Shown in pieces: positions 23,590-32,112 of a stretch of DNA of 43,000 nt (positions within the stretch are counted from its first letter, which is position 1; every line of letters starts with the position of its first letter). The DNA comes from a bacterium (GTDB taxonomy: Bacteria > Vulcanimicrobiota > Xenobia > Xenobiales > Xenobiaceae), in the NCBI GenBank assembly GCA_030535355.1, contig JAUNIO010000021.1:1-43000 (forward strand), read 5' to 3'. A program made the position numbers and the translations under genes. Below the pieces are notes generated by a model, which did not search any database, was not told where the DNA came from, and saw only the letters and a program-made list of their open reading frames with translations.

Positions 23590-24948
23590 CTATTCGATCT
23601 TTAATTTCTCATCCAGATAGATGCGCAAATCGTCGATAGCCACGCGCTCCTGCTCCATGGTGTCGCGGTCGCGCACGGTCACGGTACCGAACAGCTCATT
23701 ACCATCTTCGATGGTCTCGAAATCTACGGTAAGGCAGATAGGCGTACCGATTTCGTCGTAGCGGCGATAGCGTTTGCCGATTTGGCCGCGTTCGTCGAAA
23801 TCCACCAGATAGTGGCGGCGTAGTGTTCTCTCCAGCTCTTTGGCTTTGGCCACGAGCTCGGGCTTATTCTTAAGCAGCGGCAGCACGGCTACCTGAATGG
23901 GGGCTAAGCGTGGGTCGAGGCGCAGCACCACGCGGGTTTCCTCTTTGCCTTTGGCGGAAATGGCTGTATCTTCGCAGTAAGCGTCTACCAGGAAAGCGAA
24001 AGTGGCGCGATCTACGCCGCCGGAAGGCTCGATAACATAAGGCACCACATGTTCTTCGGTGTCGGGATCGAAGTAGCTGAGGTTCTTGCCGGAATACTCG
24101 GCATGGCGGCTGAGGTCATAGTTGGTGCGGTTAGCCACGCCTTCGAGTTCACCCCATCCCCAGGGGAAGAAGTATTCCATGTCGGTGCAGCCTTTGGCAT
24201 AGTGAGCCAATTCATCCTTTTCGTGCTCGCGCAGGCGCAGCTTTTCAGGGTTGAGCCCGAGGTCTAAATACCAGTTATGGCGGGTCTTGACCCATTCCTT
24301 GTAAGCGCGGTCAGAATCTTCTGGGCGCACGAAGTACTCGATCTCCATCTGCTCGAATTCGCGGGTGCGGAAAGTGAAACGCCGCGGGGTGATCTCATTG
24401 CGGAAGGATTTGCCGATTTGGCCGATGCCGAAGGGCAGCTTGCGGCGCGTGGTGGTCTGCACGTTGGCGAAGTTGACAAAGATACCCTGGGCGGTCTCCG
24501 GGCGCAGATAGACGCGGGAAGTTTCATTTTGGACGACGCCCATCTGCGTCTCGAACATCAAGTTAAACTGGCGCACTTCCGTGAGATCGTGGGTGCCGCC
24601 GGCGGGACATTCAGAATCAGGAGTCAGTTCGTCGGCGCGGAAGCGCTGTTTGCATTTTTTGCAGTCCACTAGAGGATCGGAAAAGTGGCCTACATGGCCG
24701 GAAGCTTCCCAGGTGCGCGGGTGCATGAAAATGGCGGCATCGAGGCCTACCATATCTTCGCGTTCCTGAATCATGGTTCGCCACCACATATCTTTGACGT
24801 TTTTCTTTAACTGAGCACCCAGCGGCCCGTAGTCCCAGCAGTTGGCCAGGCCGCCGTAAATATCGGAACCCGGATATACGAAACCGCGTCTTTTGCACAG
24901 ATTTACAATTTTGTCGAATAGTTCATCGTTTGGTTCAAGGTTAGCCAT
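23590..24948 (-). CDS. glyS: Glycyl-tRNA synthetase, single-chain class II type
   Basis: A 452-residue synthetase that charges tRNA-Gly. The N-terminus DKIVNLCKRRGFVYPGSDIY and YGPLGAQLKKN are typical. Class II motif 2 is seen in FRNEITPRRFTFRTREFEQM and motif 3 in EPSGGVDRATFAFL; the C-terminal anticodon-binding domain begins near LAPIQVAVLPL. A cysteine set (CKKC ... CPAGG) marks the insertion. The ATG at 24946-24948 has AGGAGG 11 bp before it; the longer frame is not used. It is the dimeric type (also called glyQS by some annotators), not the separate alpha and beta subunits. No T-box leader is visible. Two tRNA-Gly genes lie at 34745 and 34882. Confidence 0.97.
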   Translation of the reverse strand: MANLEPNDELFDKIVNLCKRRGFVYPGSDIYGGLANCWDYGPLGAQLKKNVKDMWWRTMIQEREDMVGLDAAIFMHPRTWEASGHVGHFSDPLVDCKKCKQRFRADELTPDSECPAGGTHDLTEVRQFNLMFETQMGVVQNETSRVYLRPETAQGIFVNFANVQTTTRRKLPFGIGQIGKSFRNEITPRRFTFRTREFEQMEIEYFVRPEDSDRAYKEWVKTRHNWYLDLGLNPEKLRLREHEKDELAHYAKGCTDMEYFFPWGWGELEGVANRTNYDLSRHAEYSGKNLSYFDPDTEEHVVPYVIEPSGGVDRATFAFLVDAYCEDTAISAKGKEETRVVLRLDPRLAPIQVAVLPLLKNKPELVAKAKELERTLRRHYLVDFDERGQIGKRYRRYDEIGTPICLTVDFETIEDGNELFGTVTVRDRDTMEQERVAIDDLRIYLDEKLKIE

Positions 24949-24995
24949 GATTGGAAATGCCTCCTGGCATCGGTTAGTATTAAGTAATTTATTCA

Positions 24996-25011
24996 ATGCC
25001 GTATACGGCAT
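24996..25011. promoter_or_regulatory. Perfect 16-bp palindrome in the glyS leader
   Basis: ATGCCGTATACGGCAT is self-complementary over its whole length, 48 bp before the glyS start. A second partial match (GGCGCATACGGCA) follows at 25018-25030. It could be an operator or a leader hairpin; no regulator is known. Confidence 0.45.
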
Positions 25012-25114
25012 AATTATGGCGCATACGGCAGAGCTTCCTTAATTATAGCTTCACTAATTAATATAGTATAATATAGTTAATTAATATAGCTAATTAGTGT
25101 AGAGGCGTCCTGCG

Positions 25115-25501
25115 TTATCTTTCATCGACAGCGTGGACTTCGGAATCCAAGAAAATACGAGTGACTCTGGGGGAGAGTATCATCATATCAATAGCTTTAA
25201 TCGTGAGTTCGGCTGAGAAAGCCCTGATGATGTAAAGATCATCTTTAACTTTTCCGCCCAGGCTTTCAACCATGCGTTTGTCTTCTGGTTTTAACCCGTC
25301 TATAGTCTGGACGATGACGTTCATTGGAGTGCTGGAACCTGTTCCGCTGGCCAATTTGTTGCGCAAAAAGTTGTCTAATTTTTCGTTTTTTAGGCTGGCT
25401 TCATCACCGCCGCCGGCGGGCATGCTTCCGCCTGTAGCTAAGCCTCCGCCGATGCCTCCGGCGGACAGTCCAACGCCTAGACCATCAGCAAATGTGTTCA
25501 T
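25115..25501 (-). CDS. Stand-alone subtilisin propeptide / inhibitor I9-like protein
   Basis: A 128-residue protein. Residues 1-35 are Gly/Ala-rich and flexible (ADGLGVGLSAGGIGGGLATG). Residues 59-128 read MNVIVQTIDGLKPEDKRM, SLGGKVKDDLYIIRAFSAEL and VTRIFLDSEVHAV, the fold pattern of the I9 propeptide that chaperones and inhibits subtilisin-like proteases. No protease domain follows and no protease gene is near, so it is a free inhibitor-like protein. No ordinary signal peptide is seen. A purine-rich stretch containing GGAGG lies just before the ATG at 25499-25501. Confidence 0.65.
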   Translation of the reverse strand: MNTFADGLGVGLSAGGIGGGLATGGSMPAGGGDEASLKNEKLDNFLRNKLASGTGSSTPMNVIVQTIDGLKPEDKRMVESLGGKVKDDLYIIRAFSAELTIKAIDMMILSPRVTRIFLDSEVHAVDER

Positions 25502-26158
25502 AGGACTACCTCCAGTTATGATCCTATTAAGAGCTTAAAAGCCCAAAAATTCTATATTCTGTAAATTTGTTACATATCCCCCTTTTTTTTGCTGTTTAAC
25601 TGAAAATCCACGGAGGATCACCTATTTCCCATCCTCCCACTCTTTCGGGTGAGTCAGATAGTTTAGGGGGGAGTCAGATAGCTCGCAAGTTAGCTGAGCG
25701 CTAATTAAATGGTATTACTCTATGCTTAAGTGTATGGAACTGTATATAGGGAATCTAGCCATAATAGTGTTCTGCATTGATAATAGTAATTGTCGATGCA
25801 AATTTGATAGCTGGGCGAGAAGTGATAAATGTTAAGTTAATATGATGTAAATATGCCATAAAATAAAAAAGTGTTTTGTGAAGGCGCAGGGAAGCGCCAT
25901 GCTTCATGTTAATTGGCGCTGAATTAAATCTAAAGTTTTGTTTTATGGACAAGGACGCCGCAAGCAAAAAATAGAAACTTAATACGAGCTATATTTGTAA
26001 AAATTCTGCTTGTATAGTGGCGTGAGTTTATTATAGAATAAAATATCGCTCTGTTCCGTAGGCATAGCGGCTGGCGATTACAATTCTTTAATCATATAAC
26101 CGCGAAATTATTGAGAAAAATATTAAGAAAATATTAAGTTAGTTGAGGACAGTAACCC
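25502..26158. other. About 650-bp AT-rich intergenic region with one dispersed-repeat copy
   Basis: The region lies between divergent genes. It holds an inverted copy of the dispersed repeat (25651-25697) and long AT-rich stretches up to the start at 26159. No gene with a ribosome binding site is seen. Confidence 0.5.
25651..25697 (-). repeat. Dispersed short repeat, copy 1 (inverted)
   Basis: The reverse strand reads CAGCTAACTTGCGAGCTATC then TGACTCCCCCCTAAAC. It matches the repeats at 30632, 34369 and 42912. Here GAGTCAGATAG also occurs twice, 20 bp apart. Confidence 0.65.
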
Positions 26159-28693
26159 GTGCGCAAAAAGAAAGAAAGTGTAGAAATGCAAACTTCGAAT
26201 AATTCTACCATAGCCATGCAGAATGAAGAAGCATTGGCCGCCCCGCAAAAAATTTATGTTCTGCCTTCCGAGTACCGTTTAGCTGCAGATAAACGCTCCA
26301 TGGAAATGCTGACCCGCTTAGGTGCTCTCGATCCCGAAAAAATTAGCAATAAAGCTTCTCTCGTTGTGGGGGGGCGGTGTGAGTATGCGGTATGGGGACT
26401 GTTCAGTGATGGTCTGCGCCTTTTGCAGAACGATACTGGAGGCCAGGAATATACGCTGGAATGTCTGTACAAAAATGGCGCGTCTTTGCAGGGAGCTCTT
26501 GAAATTGAACAGCGCAGTGCCGTCTCTCCTCTGTTAAGAGAGGGTCTGCGCAGCGGAGTCTCTTTTGCCGTTATGGGGCGGGATTTTGACTCTCGCCGAA
26601 AAATACTGGATGCCGTCGTTTGCGTGAGTTCCGCTGCTAACCCTCAGCTTAAAGTTAATGTGCCGATCACTCTGGTGCATCCTCTGAAGCTGGCTGTCGT
26701 GAGCGATGACTTCGTAATAAGCGATCATGGCCGTTCCCTTGTGGATAAGCGGGAAGCCGCTGCTTCTGCGGCTAGGGGGGCGGCCCGCGGCGTAGATATA
26801 GAGGCTGTGCCTTCTGCTTATGTTTTGCCTGCGCCCGGAGAGGCTCTGTATTTGCAGCCGCTCGTATGGTGCAGTGATGGTTTGTACCGCTATCTGGAAC
26901 GGCGCGAAATAGAGCTTAAATTTATTTCCAGTAATGAGGCTATCCTGGCTGAGAGCGGGCTGCGCCTGCGTTCTAAAAACAACAAGCCGGGCATTGTCGC
27001 TACTGAAGTGCGCTTGGCGGCTTGCCCGGAAATTAAAACGCTGCTGAATGTTGAAGTTATAGTGCCCGAGCAGATGTATGCTTATCGCCAAACGCCCGGC
27101 CAGCGCTTTGAGTTCGATGCTGACGAGAACTGTATTAAAGGCGCCGTTAAGAATAAACGCGAGGCTGACAGTTCGGGTTCTGTGGACAATCCGCTGACTG
27201 TCGGGGTAGGCGAGGAACTGCGTCTGGCGCTTTTTGCCCGTTATTCAGATGGCCGCGTGCGTTCGCTGAACTTAGAGAGCTGTTCCTGCCGCGTAGAATC
27301 GTCAGACGATGGCCGCAGCTGGCAGGAATGTGACGCGCTGCGCGTTATCTATCGCAAAATATTAGTTTCGCGCCATATGGAAACTAAATACCTGCGTTTG
27401 GCAATTGTGCCTAACGGCTGTGACGACTCTGAAAATTCAGCTTTGGCTTCGGTGCTCTATCTAAAAACTTTGCAGCCTTTAGACTTATATTTAGCCCCCA
27501 GCCATTATCTGCATTTGTGGCAGCGCGGTAATTGGGAAAGCGTAGATGTCAAGACTAGGTCGCTGAACCGTTTGCTGCAAGAGCGCACGGTTGGGGTTGA
27601 TGGCTGGTGCCATTTGGATTTTATTGCTCGCTATCCCGATGGCAGCGTGCGTTTTGTCGATATAGAATCTTTGGAATTTTCGCAGCCGAACTCTTTAGAT
27701 ACGTCAGCTAGGCGCAAAAGCCAGAGAATTGAAGAAAATGGTTATATAAAATTCAGAAGACACCGCCGTCTAATGGTGGATGGCTTAAAATTGACCAAGC
27801 AGCCTGTGGAGTATCAAGCCCGCATCAGCGGCACAAATATCGTCAGAGCATTTAAAATTTCGGTCAGCAAAATCAAAGCGCTGCACTTAGTGCAAAGCGG
27901 GCTGGTGCGCCGGGTTTTGTTCGACGATAAAGGACAGCCTATAGACATAAGCGGCGCTAAACTGGCCAGTGATGACATTCTCGACCAGCAGTCGATAGAG
28001 CTGCTTCCGGGACAGGCTATAGGAGTTATGGTTCTCGCCGAATATGAAGATGGCTGCTGGGGATATTGCCATCGGCAGACGTATGAGCTGAGAAATACGG
28101 CGGGGGTAGAGGCCCTCGACCGCGGTTTTATTTTGGTTACACCCAAAAAACAGACGCCGGAGCTAGCTAGAGTTAAGGCTACGTCGGCGAATGATCGCCG
28201 GATTAGCGCGGAATTTTTTGTCGATGTCAGGATGCCCGACAGACTGTGCGTCTTTTTGGAGGAAAAAGCTGCAGGCGGCGATGATTCCGCGGCTGAATAC
28301 AGAGAAGTTTTGCCGGATGACATAATAAATATGCGCATAGGCGAGGTTCTGCCTTTTTCTGTGATGGCTGTTTATGGCAATCAATTGGTGAGCCTGCGCC
28401 CCAGCGACTATACTGTGAGTACTTTAGGGGCCGGGGTGCGCGTGTGGAGCGGGCGTTCTTATGCCAGCAACGCGGAGCGCGAGCGCTTAGAAGCTGTTTT
28501 CGCCGAAGAGCTAGAACTTGAAGACGCTGATAATAATTACGAAAACAGCGGGGACAGGGTGCAAAGTCTCAATAGCGGAGTGCGGTTTGAGGCGGTGAAG
28601 CGCACCAGAGAAAACAAGACCGTAGAGGTCACAGTACGCCTGGTGTTAAAGCCTTCCATTAAAGGCTCTATAAATATTGTCGTGAGCGCTTAA
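26159..28693 (+). CDS. Large multi-repeat Ig-like protein without signal peptide
   Basis: An 844-residue protein made of about six loosely related units of about 90-130 residues. Each unit starts with a strand like IYVLPSEYRL, LYLAPSHYLHL or LHLVQSGLVRR, then has a hydrophobic strand and a Y/F-xDG turn (LFSDGLRLL, RYSDGRVRSL, RYPDGSVRFV, EYEDGCWGY). The same unit occurs once in the lipoprotein gene at 19182 and twice in the next gene. The fold is probably beta-sandwich, like BIG2 domains. No signal peptide or membrane helix is seen. The start is GTG 26159 with GAGG 11 bp upstream; an ATG at 26186 is the alternative. It forms an operon with 28701-29471. Function unknown. Confidence 0.75.
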   Translation: MRKKKESVEMQTSNNSTIAMQNEEALAAPQKIYVLPSEYRLAADKRSMEMLTRLGALDPEKISNKASLVVGGRCEYAVWGLFSDGLRLLQNDTGGQEYTLECLYKNGASLQGALEIEQRSAVSPLLREGLRSGVSFAVMGRDFDSRRKILDAVVCVSSAANPQLKVNVPITLVHPLKLAVVSDDFVISDHGRSLVDKREAAASAARGAARGVDIEAVPSAYVLPAPGEALYLQPLVWCSDGLYRYLERREIELKFISSNEAILAESGLRLRSKNNKPGIVATEVRLAACPEIKTLLNVEVIVPEQMYAYRQTPGQRFEFDADENCIKGAVKNKREADSSGSVDNPLTVGVGEELRLALFARYSDGRVRSLNLESCSCRVESSDDGRSWQECDALRVIYRKILVSRHMETKYLRLAIVPNGCDDSENSALASVLYLKTLQPLDLYLAPSHYLHLWQRGNWESVDVKTRSLNRLLQERTVGVDGWCHLDFIARYPDGSVRFVDIESLEFSQPNSLDTSARRKSQRIEENGYIKFRRHRRLMVDGLKLTKQPVEYQARISGTNIVRAFKISVSKIKALHLVQSGLVRRVLFDDKGQPIDISGAKLASDDILDQQSIELLPGQAIGVMVLAEYEDGCWGYCHRQTYELRNTAGVEALDRGFILVTPKKQTPELARVKATSANDRRISAEFFVDVRMPDRLCVFLEEKAAGGDDSAAEYREVLPDDIINMRIGEVLPFSVMAVYGNQLVSLRPSDYTVSTLGAGVRVWSGRSYASNAERERLEAVFAEELELEDADNNYENSGDRVQSLNSGVRFEAVKRTRENKTVEVTVRLVLKPSIKGSINIVVSA

Positions 28694-28700
28694 TTTTATT

Positions 28701-29471
28701 ATGTCTGCTGAGAAACACGAGCATTGCTGCCAAGCGCGCCGATTTGCCGCTTTATATTTGCTTCCCTATGGCTGTCATCCCTCTGCTGACGGCAGCTGTG
28801 TGTTAGATGAGAATGGTTGTAAGCTCAGCGATCCTGCTGCGCTCACTGCCGATATGACTATAGGTGTCTGCGCTTTGCAGCCTCTGGAAACGATTGCCCG
28901 TTTCGAGGACGGTACTTTCGGATACGCGCACGCCCACGAAGTCCGCGTTACGAGCGAGGATTCTCAGAGCGTGGAATTTCACTTTGACGATGAGTATGAG
29001 TGGAGCGGGGTCGAAGGGCGGCGTTTAACCGCTGCTCCCGTCCGGGTTACCGCTTCTTGGATAGAGGATGAGAGCGTCAGCGCCAGTGCGCGGATAACCG
29101 TATCTTCTTTGCAAGAAATCGTGTGGCTGCCCGAGAAATGGCGCATTAGCGCTGATGGCCGCCAGCTGCAGAAAGCTGACGGCCCAGATGGGACAGCCGT
29201 TCCGAATCGAGCTGATTTAGAGGTGGGCAAAACTTTGAAGCTGGCGGCTGTAGGTAAATATGAGGACGGCATCTACCGCTCTCTGAGCCGCAGTGAATTG
29301 GAATTTGCCTGCGTGGACGATTGGATAGAAGCCGTTTATGATGCCGATACCGATGAGTATAGGGCCAAAGCGCTGCGGCTGCCGGACAGCTCTGGAGAAG
29401 CTGCGGAAATAATGCTGGCGGCTATGGCTAACGACGATCTGTTTGCCGCGTTTTTTGTCTATGTAAAATAG
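28701..29471 (+). CDS. Two-repeat Ig-like protein, partner of the preceding gene
   Basis: A 256-residue protein that begins 7 bp after the previous stop, without a clear ribosome binding site, so it probably depends on translation of the upstream gene. It has two repeat units: LYLLPYGCHPSADGSCVLDE with IARFEDGTFGY, and IVWLPEKWRISADGRQLQKA with VGKYEDGIYRSL. These match the repeat in the 26159-28693 protein and in the lipoprotein. No signal peptide. Function unknown. Confidence 0.72.
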   Translation: MSAEKHEHCCQARRFAALYLLPYGCHPSADGSCVLDENGCKLSDPAALTADMTIGVCALQPLETIARFEDGTFGYAHAHEVRVTSEDSQSVEFHFDDEYEWSGVEGRRLTAAPVRVTASWIEDESVSASARITVSSLQEIVWLPEKWRISADGRQLQKADGPDGTAVPNRADLEVGKTLKLAAVGKYEDGIYRSLSRSELEFACVDDWIEAVYDADTDEYRAKALRLPDSSGEAAEIMLAAMANDDLFAAFFVYVK

Positions 29472-29474
29472 AGC

Positions 29475-29528
29475 AAAAGTACAAAAAGAGGGCCGTTCCG
29501 GGTGGTGAACGGTCTTCTTTTTGTACTT
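29475..29528. terminator. Bidirectional terminator after the repeat-protein operon
   Basis: AAAAGTACAAAAAGA pairs with TCTTTTTGTACTT around an inner GGCCGTTC/GAACGGTC stem. It serves the operon before it and possibly the convergent gene at 29671. Confidence 0.85.
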
Positions 29529-29670
29529 CAGGATACCCGCTCTCCTGGGTTTTTCTGGATGCGCTTTGTCAGCCGATCTTAGGGTTCCGTGGGTGACCGT
29601 ATTTAACACAGGCGCAGCCGGATTCCTTTGGAGAGAGGCTGTGTAGTTCTAGATTCCCGATAAATTCTGT

Positions 29671-30222
29671 TTATCGGCGGGATTGGCTGCTGCGCTCCTG
29701 TCTGCCGCTTTTAGCTTTGGGTTGGGAGTGTTTTGGCGTATGATGGCTGACATGGCGCACTTCAGAGTGGGTGGAGCTGGGCCGGCTGCTGTGCGCAGTA
29801 TGCCGGGGAGGTGCGGGAGCACAGCTGCCGGCATGGCTCCGATGTCTAGGCCTGGAAACGTATCCAGGACGGTGCTGGGTGTTATCGCTGATGACAATCG
29901 TCTGTGCAGGAGGAGGTGGGGGAGGGGCCTGCTCGACGATTACCGTTTCGCGATGGTGATGGTCGTTGCTGGCGATAACCGCTGCTCCTATGACTGCGGC
30001 GCCCAGGATACCGGTTAGGATGGCATCTTCGGTGTCCATAGCCAGCTCGCAGCTGGGGCTGGCGCTGTTCGCCAGCAGTTCGCTGTCGGCTGCTTCGCTG
30101 CAGATATCTGCAGCTTCAGCAGCTGAATAGTTATTGGCAATATTTACGCCCGCCTCGGCGGGGAGGCTCAGGAACGAGCTGCTAAGCATTATTCCCAGAA
30201 GATAAGATGTGTATTTTTTCAT
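29671..30222 (-). CDS. Secreted His/Pro/Ser/Arg-rich protein with glycine-zipper segment
   Basis: A 183-residue protein. A signal peptide (MKKYTSYLLGIMLSSSFLSL, cleaved after PAEA) is followed by an acidic stretch, a hydrophobic AILTGILGAAVIGAAVIA segment of Gly-zipper kind (about 68-85), DHHHRE, a polyproline run PPPPPP, and a basic tail with many His, Ser and Arg. The family is not recognised. The His clusters could bind metal, and the basic tail could bind wall polymers or nucleic acid; both are inference. Single gene, minus strand. Confidence 0.7.
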   Translation of the reverse strand: MKKYTSYLLGIMLSSSFLSLPAEAGVNIANNYSAAEAADICSEAADSELLANSASPSCELAMDTEDAILTGILGAAVIGAAVIASNDHHHRETVIVEQAPPPPPPAQTIVISDNTQHRPGYVSRPRHRSHAGSCAPAPPRHTAHSSRPSSTHSEVRHVSHHTPKHSQPKAKSGRQERSSQSRR

Positions 30223-30752
30223 TTTTACGCTCCTCGCTTTCGGTGGTTTGAGTTCTTTTGCTGACTGTATTATGGATCGCGAAGCTTAACTGAATACGCT
30301 TGTTGACTGAACGTTTAGTTAATAAGTTGATTCTCAGATATAATTGGCAAAATGGAATATTTTGCTTTTTGCAGCTGATATGAAGCTAAATATGGGAATA
30401 TCATGCGGCGCGAAGAACTATAGCCTGGCTTAAGCTGTGCGTGCCGCAAGTGGGAGCGAATCCCGTCATCTCGGCATTGTTGATTAAATAGTTAGTCAAC
30501 TTGCGTTTTCTGAAGCTAAGCTGAAGAAAAGGAAGCGCTTGATGGTGAAGAGAACGGCATAATTTACCTAAAACGCTCCAGCTAAAGCGCCCCAGGGCTT
30601 TACCATAAGCGTAATGCCGTTTGTTGGCAATCAGCTAACCTGCGAACTATCTGGCTCTCTGACCTTGGCCATAAGCGGTACAAGTGTGGAAGCTGGCCTG
30701 GTCAGGTTGATTTTTTTTGGCTTATCTGGTATATTTCATTAGCTCTATTTGT
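30223..30752. other. About 530-bp intergenic region before tRNA-Ser
   Basis: It contains one dispersed-repeat copy (30632-30661) and the promoter region for the minus-strand secreted protein and for tRNA-Ser. No protein gene is supported. Confidence 0.5.
30632..30661 (+). repeat. Dispersed short repeat, copy 2 (short)
   Basis: CAGCTAACCTGCGAACTATC then TGGCTCTCT, matching the left part of the repeats at 34369 and 42912. Confidence 0.6.
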
Positions 30753-30842
30753 GGATAGCTGGCTGAGTGGTCGAAAGCAGCGGTCTTGAAAACCGCCGTA
30801 GCAGTAATGTTACCAGGGGTTCGAATCCCTTGCTATCCGCCA
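30753..30842 (+). tRNA. tRNA-Ser (anticodon TGA)
   Basis: The acceptor stem GGATAGC/GCTATCC, the anticodon loop CTTGAAA with TGA, a long variable arm as expected for serine, GGTTCGAATCC in the T arm and an encoded CCA are all visible. A strong terminator follows at once. Confidence 0.96.
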
Positions 30843-30878
30843 AACCTTTCCAAGTCTTTTTGGAAAGGTTTTTTTTCT
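30842..30878 (+). terminator. Terminator after tRNA-Ser
   Basis: AAACCTTTCCAA pairs with TTGGAAAGGTTT, followed by a run of T. Confidence 0.93.
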
Positions 30879-30935
30879 TTTAAGAGCAATTAGGAGCTAT
30901 TGTCTATCATACATTTATTAGGAGCTGCGCGCTGT

Positions 30936-31964
30936 ATGAGCTGCAAATACAATTGGAAAAATTTGGCTGTGAGTGCCGGATGTCTGGGCATAATGGCTTC
31001 AGGCATGTTCTTGTGCGGATTCACTGGCCAAAATAAAGACAGTAATCCTTCGCATTACAGTCCGGAAGGTAAGCCTGTGGTTTGGTTTACTTCTAAAATA
31101 AGTCCCGAAGCTGTTGTGTTTATTTACAATTGTGTCAACAAAGAGCTGCCCGGAAAGGTAGCCGTGAAGCTCCATTCCGGTGAAGATGGTAACCAAAACT
31201 TTTTGCGTCCCGAATTTATGAAACCTATAGTTGAGCGGGTTAAAGGCACGGTAGTTGAGTGCAACACGGCTTATCCGGGAGCGCGCAACAGCACCGAGAA
31301 GCATGAAAAGCTTATGGAGAAGCATGGCTGGAGCAAAGTCTTTGCCGTAGATATTCTCGATGATCAGGGGCCGGACATGGTTCTGCCTATCTTTAATGGC
31401 AAATGGCTGGACTGCAATTACGTGGGCCGCGATATGGCCAAGTATGATTCTATGCTGGTTGTTTCTCACTTCAAAGGTCATGCCATGGGCGGTTATGGCG
31501 GGGCGCTTAAGCAGCTTTCGATAGGCTGCGCTTCGACTGCGGGCAAATCCTGGATTCATTCGGCGGGCAAAACGTTAGACCAAACGAAGGCTTGGAATAT
31601 GCTGCCGGAAAAGAATGAATATTTCCTGGAATCCATGGCTGAATCCGCCGATTCGGTGATGTCTTACTTCCGTGGCAATATGGCTTTTATCAACATCATG
31701 TGCAATATGTCGGTCGACTGTGACTGCGCTGCCAAGGCTGAAGAGCCTTGTCTAAAAGATATTGGCATTTTGGGATCTGTCGATCCTGTAGCTTTAGATA
31801 AGGCCTGCATGGATTTGATTTATTCTTCTAAAGACCCGGGACGCGAGCATTTCTTAGAACGGGTGCATAGCCGTCACGGTGAGCATACGATTGACGCTGC
31901 TGCGGAGCGCGGTCTAGGTCAAATGGAGTATGAATTTATAAATACCGATAACGCTAAAGGCTAA
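30936..31964 (+). CDS. DUF362 family protein, exported
   Basis: A 342-residue protein. The N-terminus is a signal or anchor (NLAVSAGCLGIMASGMFLCG), followed by the DUF362 pattern: KVAVKLHSGEDGNQNFLRPE, VVECNTAYPG, SHFKGHAMGGYGGALKQLSI, and a Cys set DCDC ... PCLKDIGILGSVDPVALDKA. The ATG 30936 has AGGAG 11 bp before it; a TTG 36 bp upstream has an AGGAG too close to use. DUF362 proteins are often linked to iron-sulfur redox functions but have no settled role; here no ferredoxin domain is attached. It is followed by a flavodoxin and a ferredoxin-tailed reductase on the same strand, which supports a redox role. Confidence 0.85.
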   Translation: MSCKYNWKNLAVSAGCLGIMASGMFLCGFTGQNKDSNPSHYSPEGKPVVWFTSKISPEAVVFIYNCVNKELPGKVAVKLHSGEDGNQNFLRPEFMKPIVERVKGTVVECNTAYPGARNSTEKHEKLMEKHGWSKVFAVDILDDQGPDMVLPIFNGKWLDCNYVGRDMAKYDSMLVVSHFKGHAMGGYGGALKQLSIGCASTAGKSWIHSAGKTLDQTKAWNMLPEKNEYFLESMAESADSVMSYFRGNMAFINIMCNMSVDCDCAAKAEEPCLKDIGILGSVDPVALDKACMDLIYSSKDPGREHFLERVHSRHGEHTIDAAAERGLGQMEYEFINTDNAKG

Positions 31965-32112
31965 TCTAAAGTTAAATTTAAAGTTATAATTAATGCTAAG
32001 CGTCAGCTTGGCGTTAGGATGGCCTGTCAAACAGCGGTCTTACCTAAGTATGTGAGCGCCGCTGCCTTTGACGGTTATGCAGTAATTTAGGCTGTAATTA
32101 AAGGAGATACCC

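Noticed and set aside
24949-25114. Possible T-box riboswitch before glyS
   Set aside because: No conserved T-box or antiterminator sequence was found in the leader, only a palindrome and AT-rich DNA.
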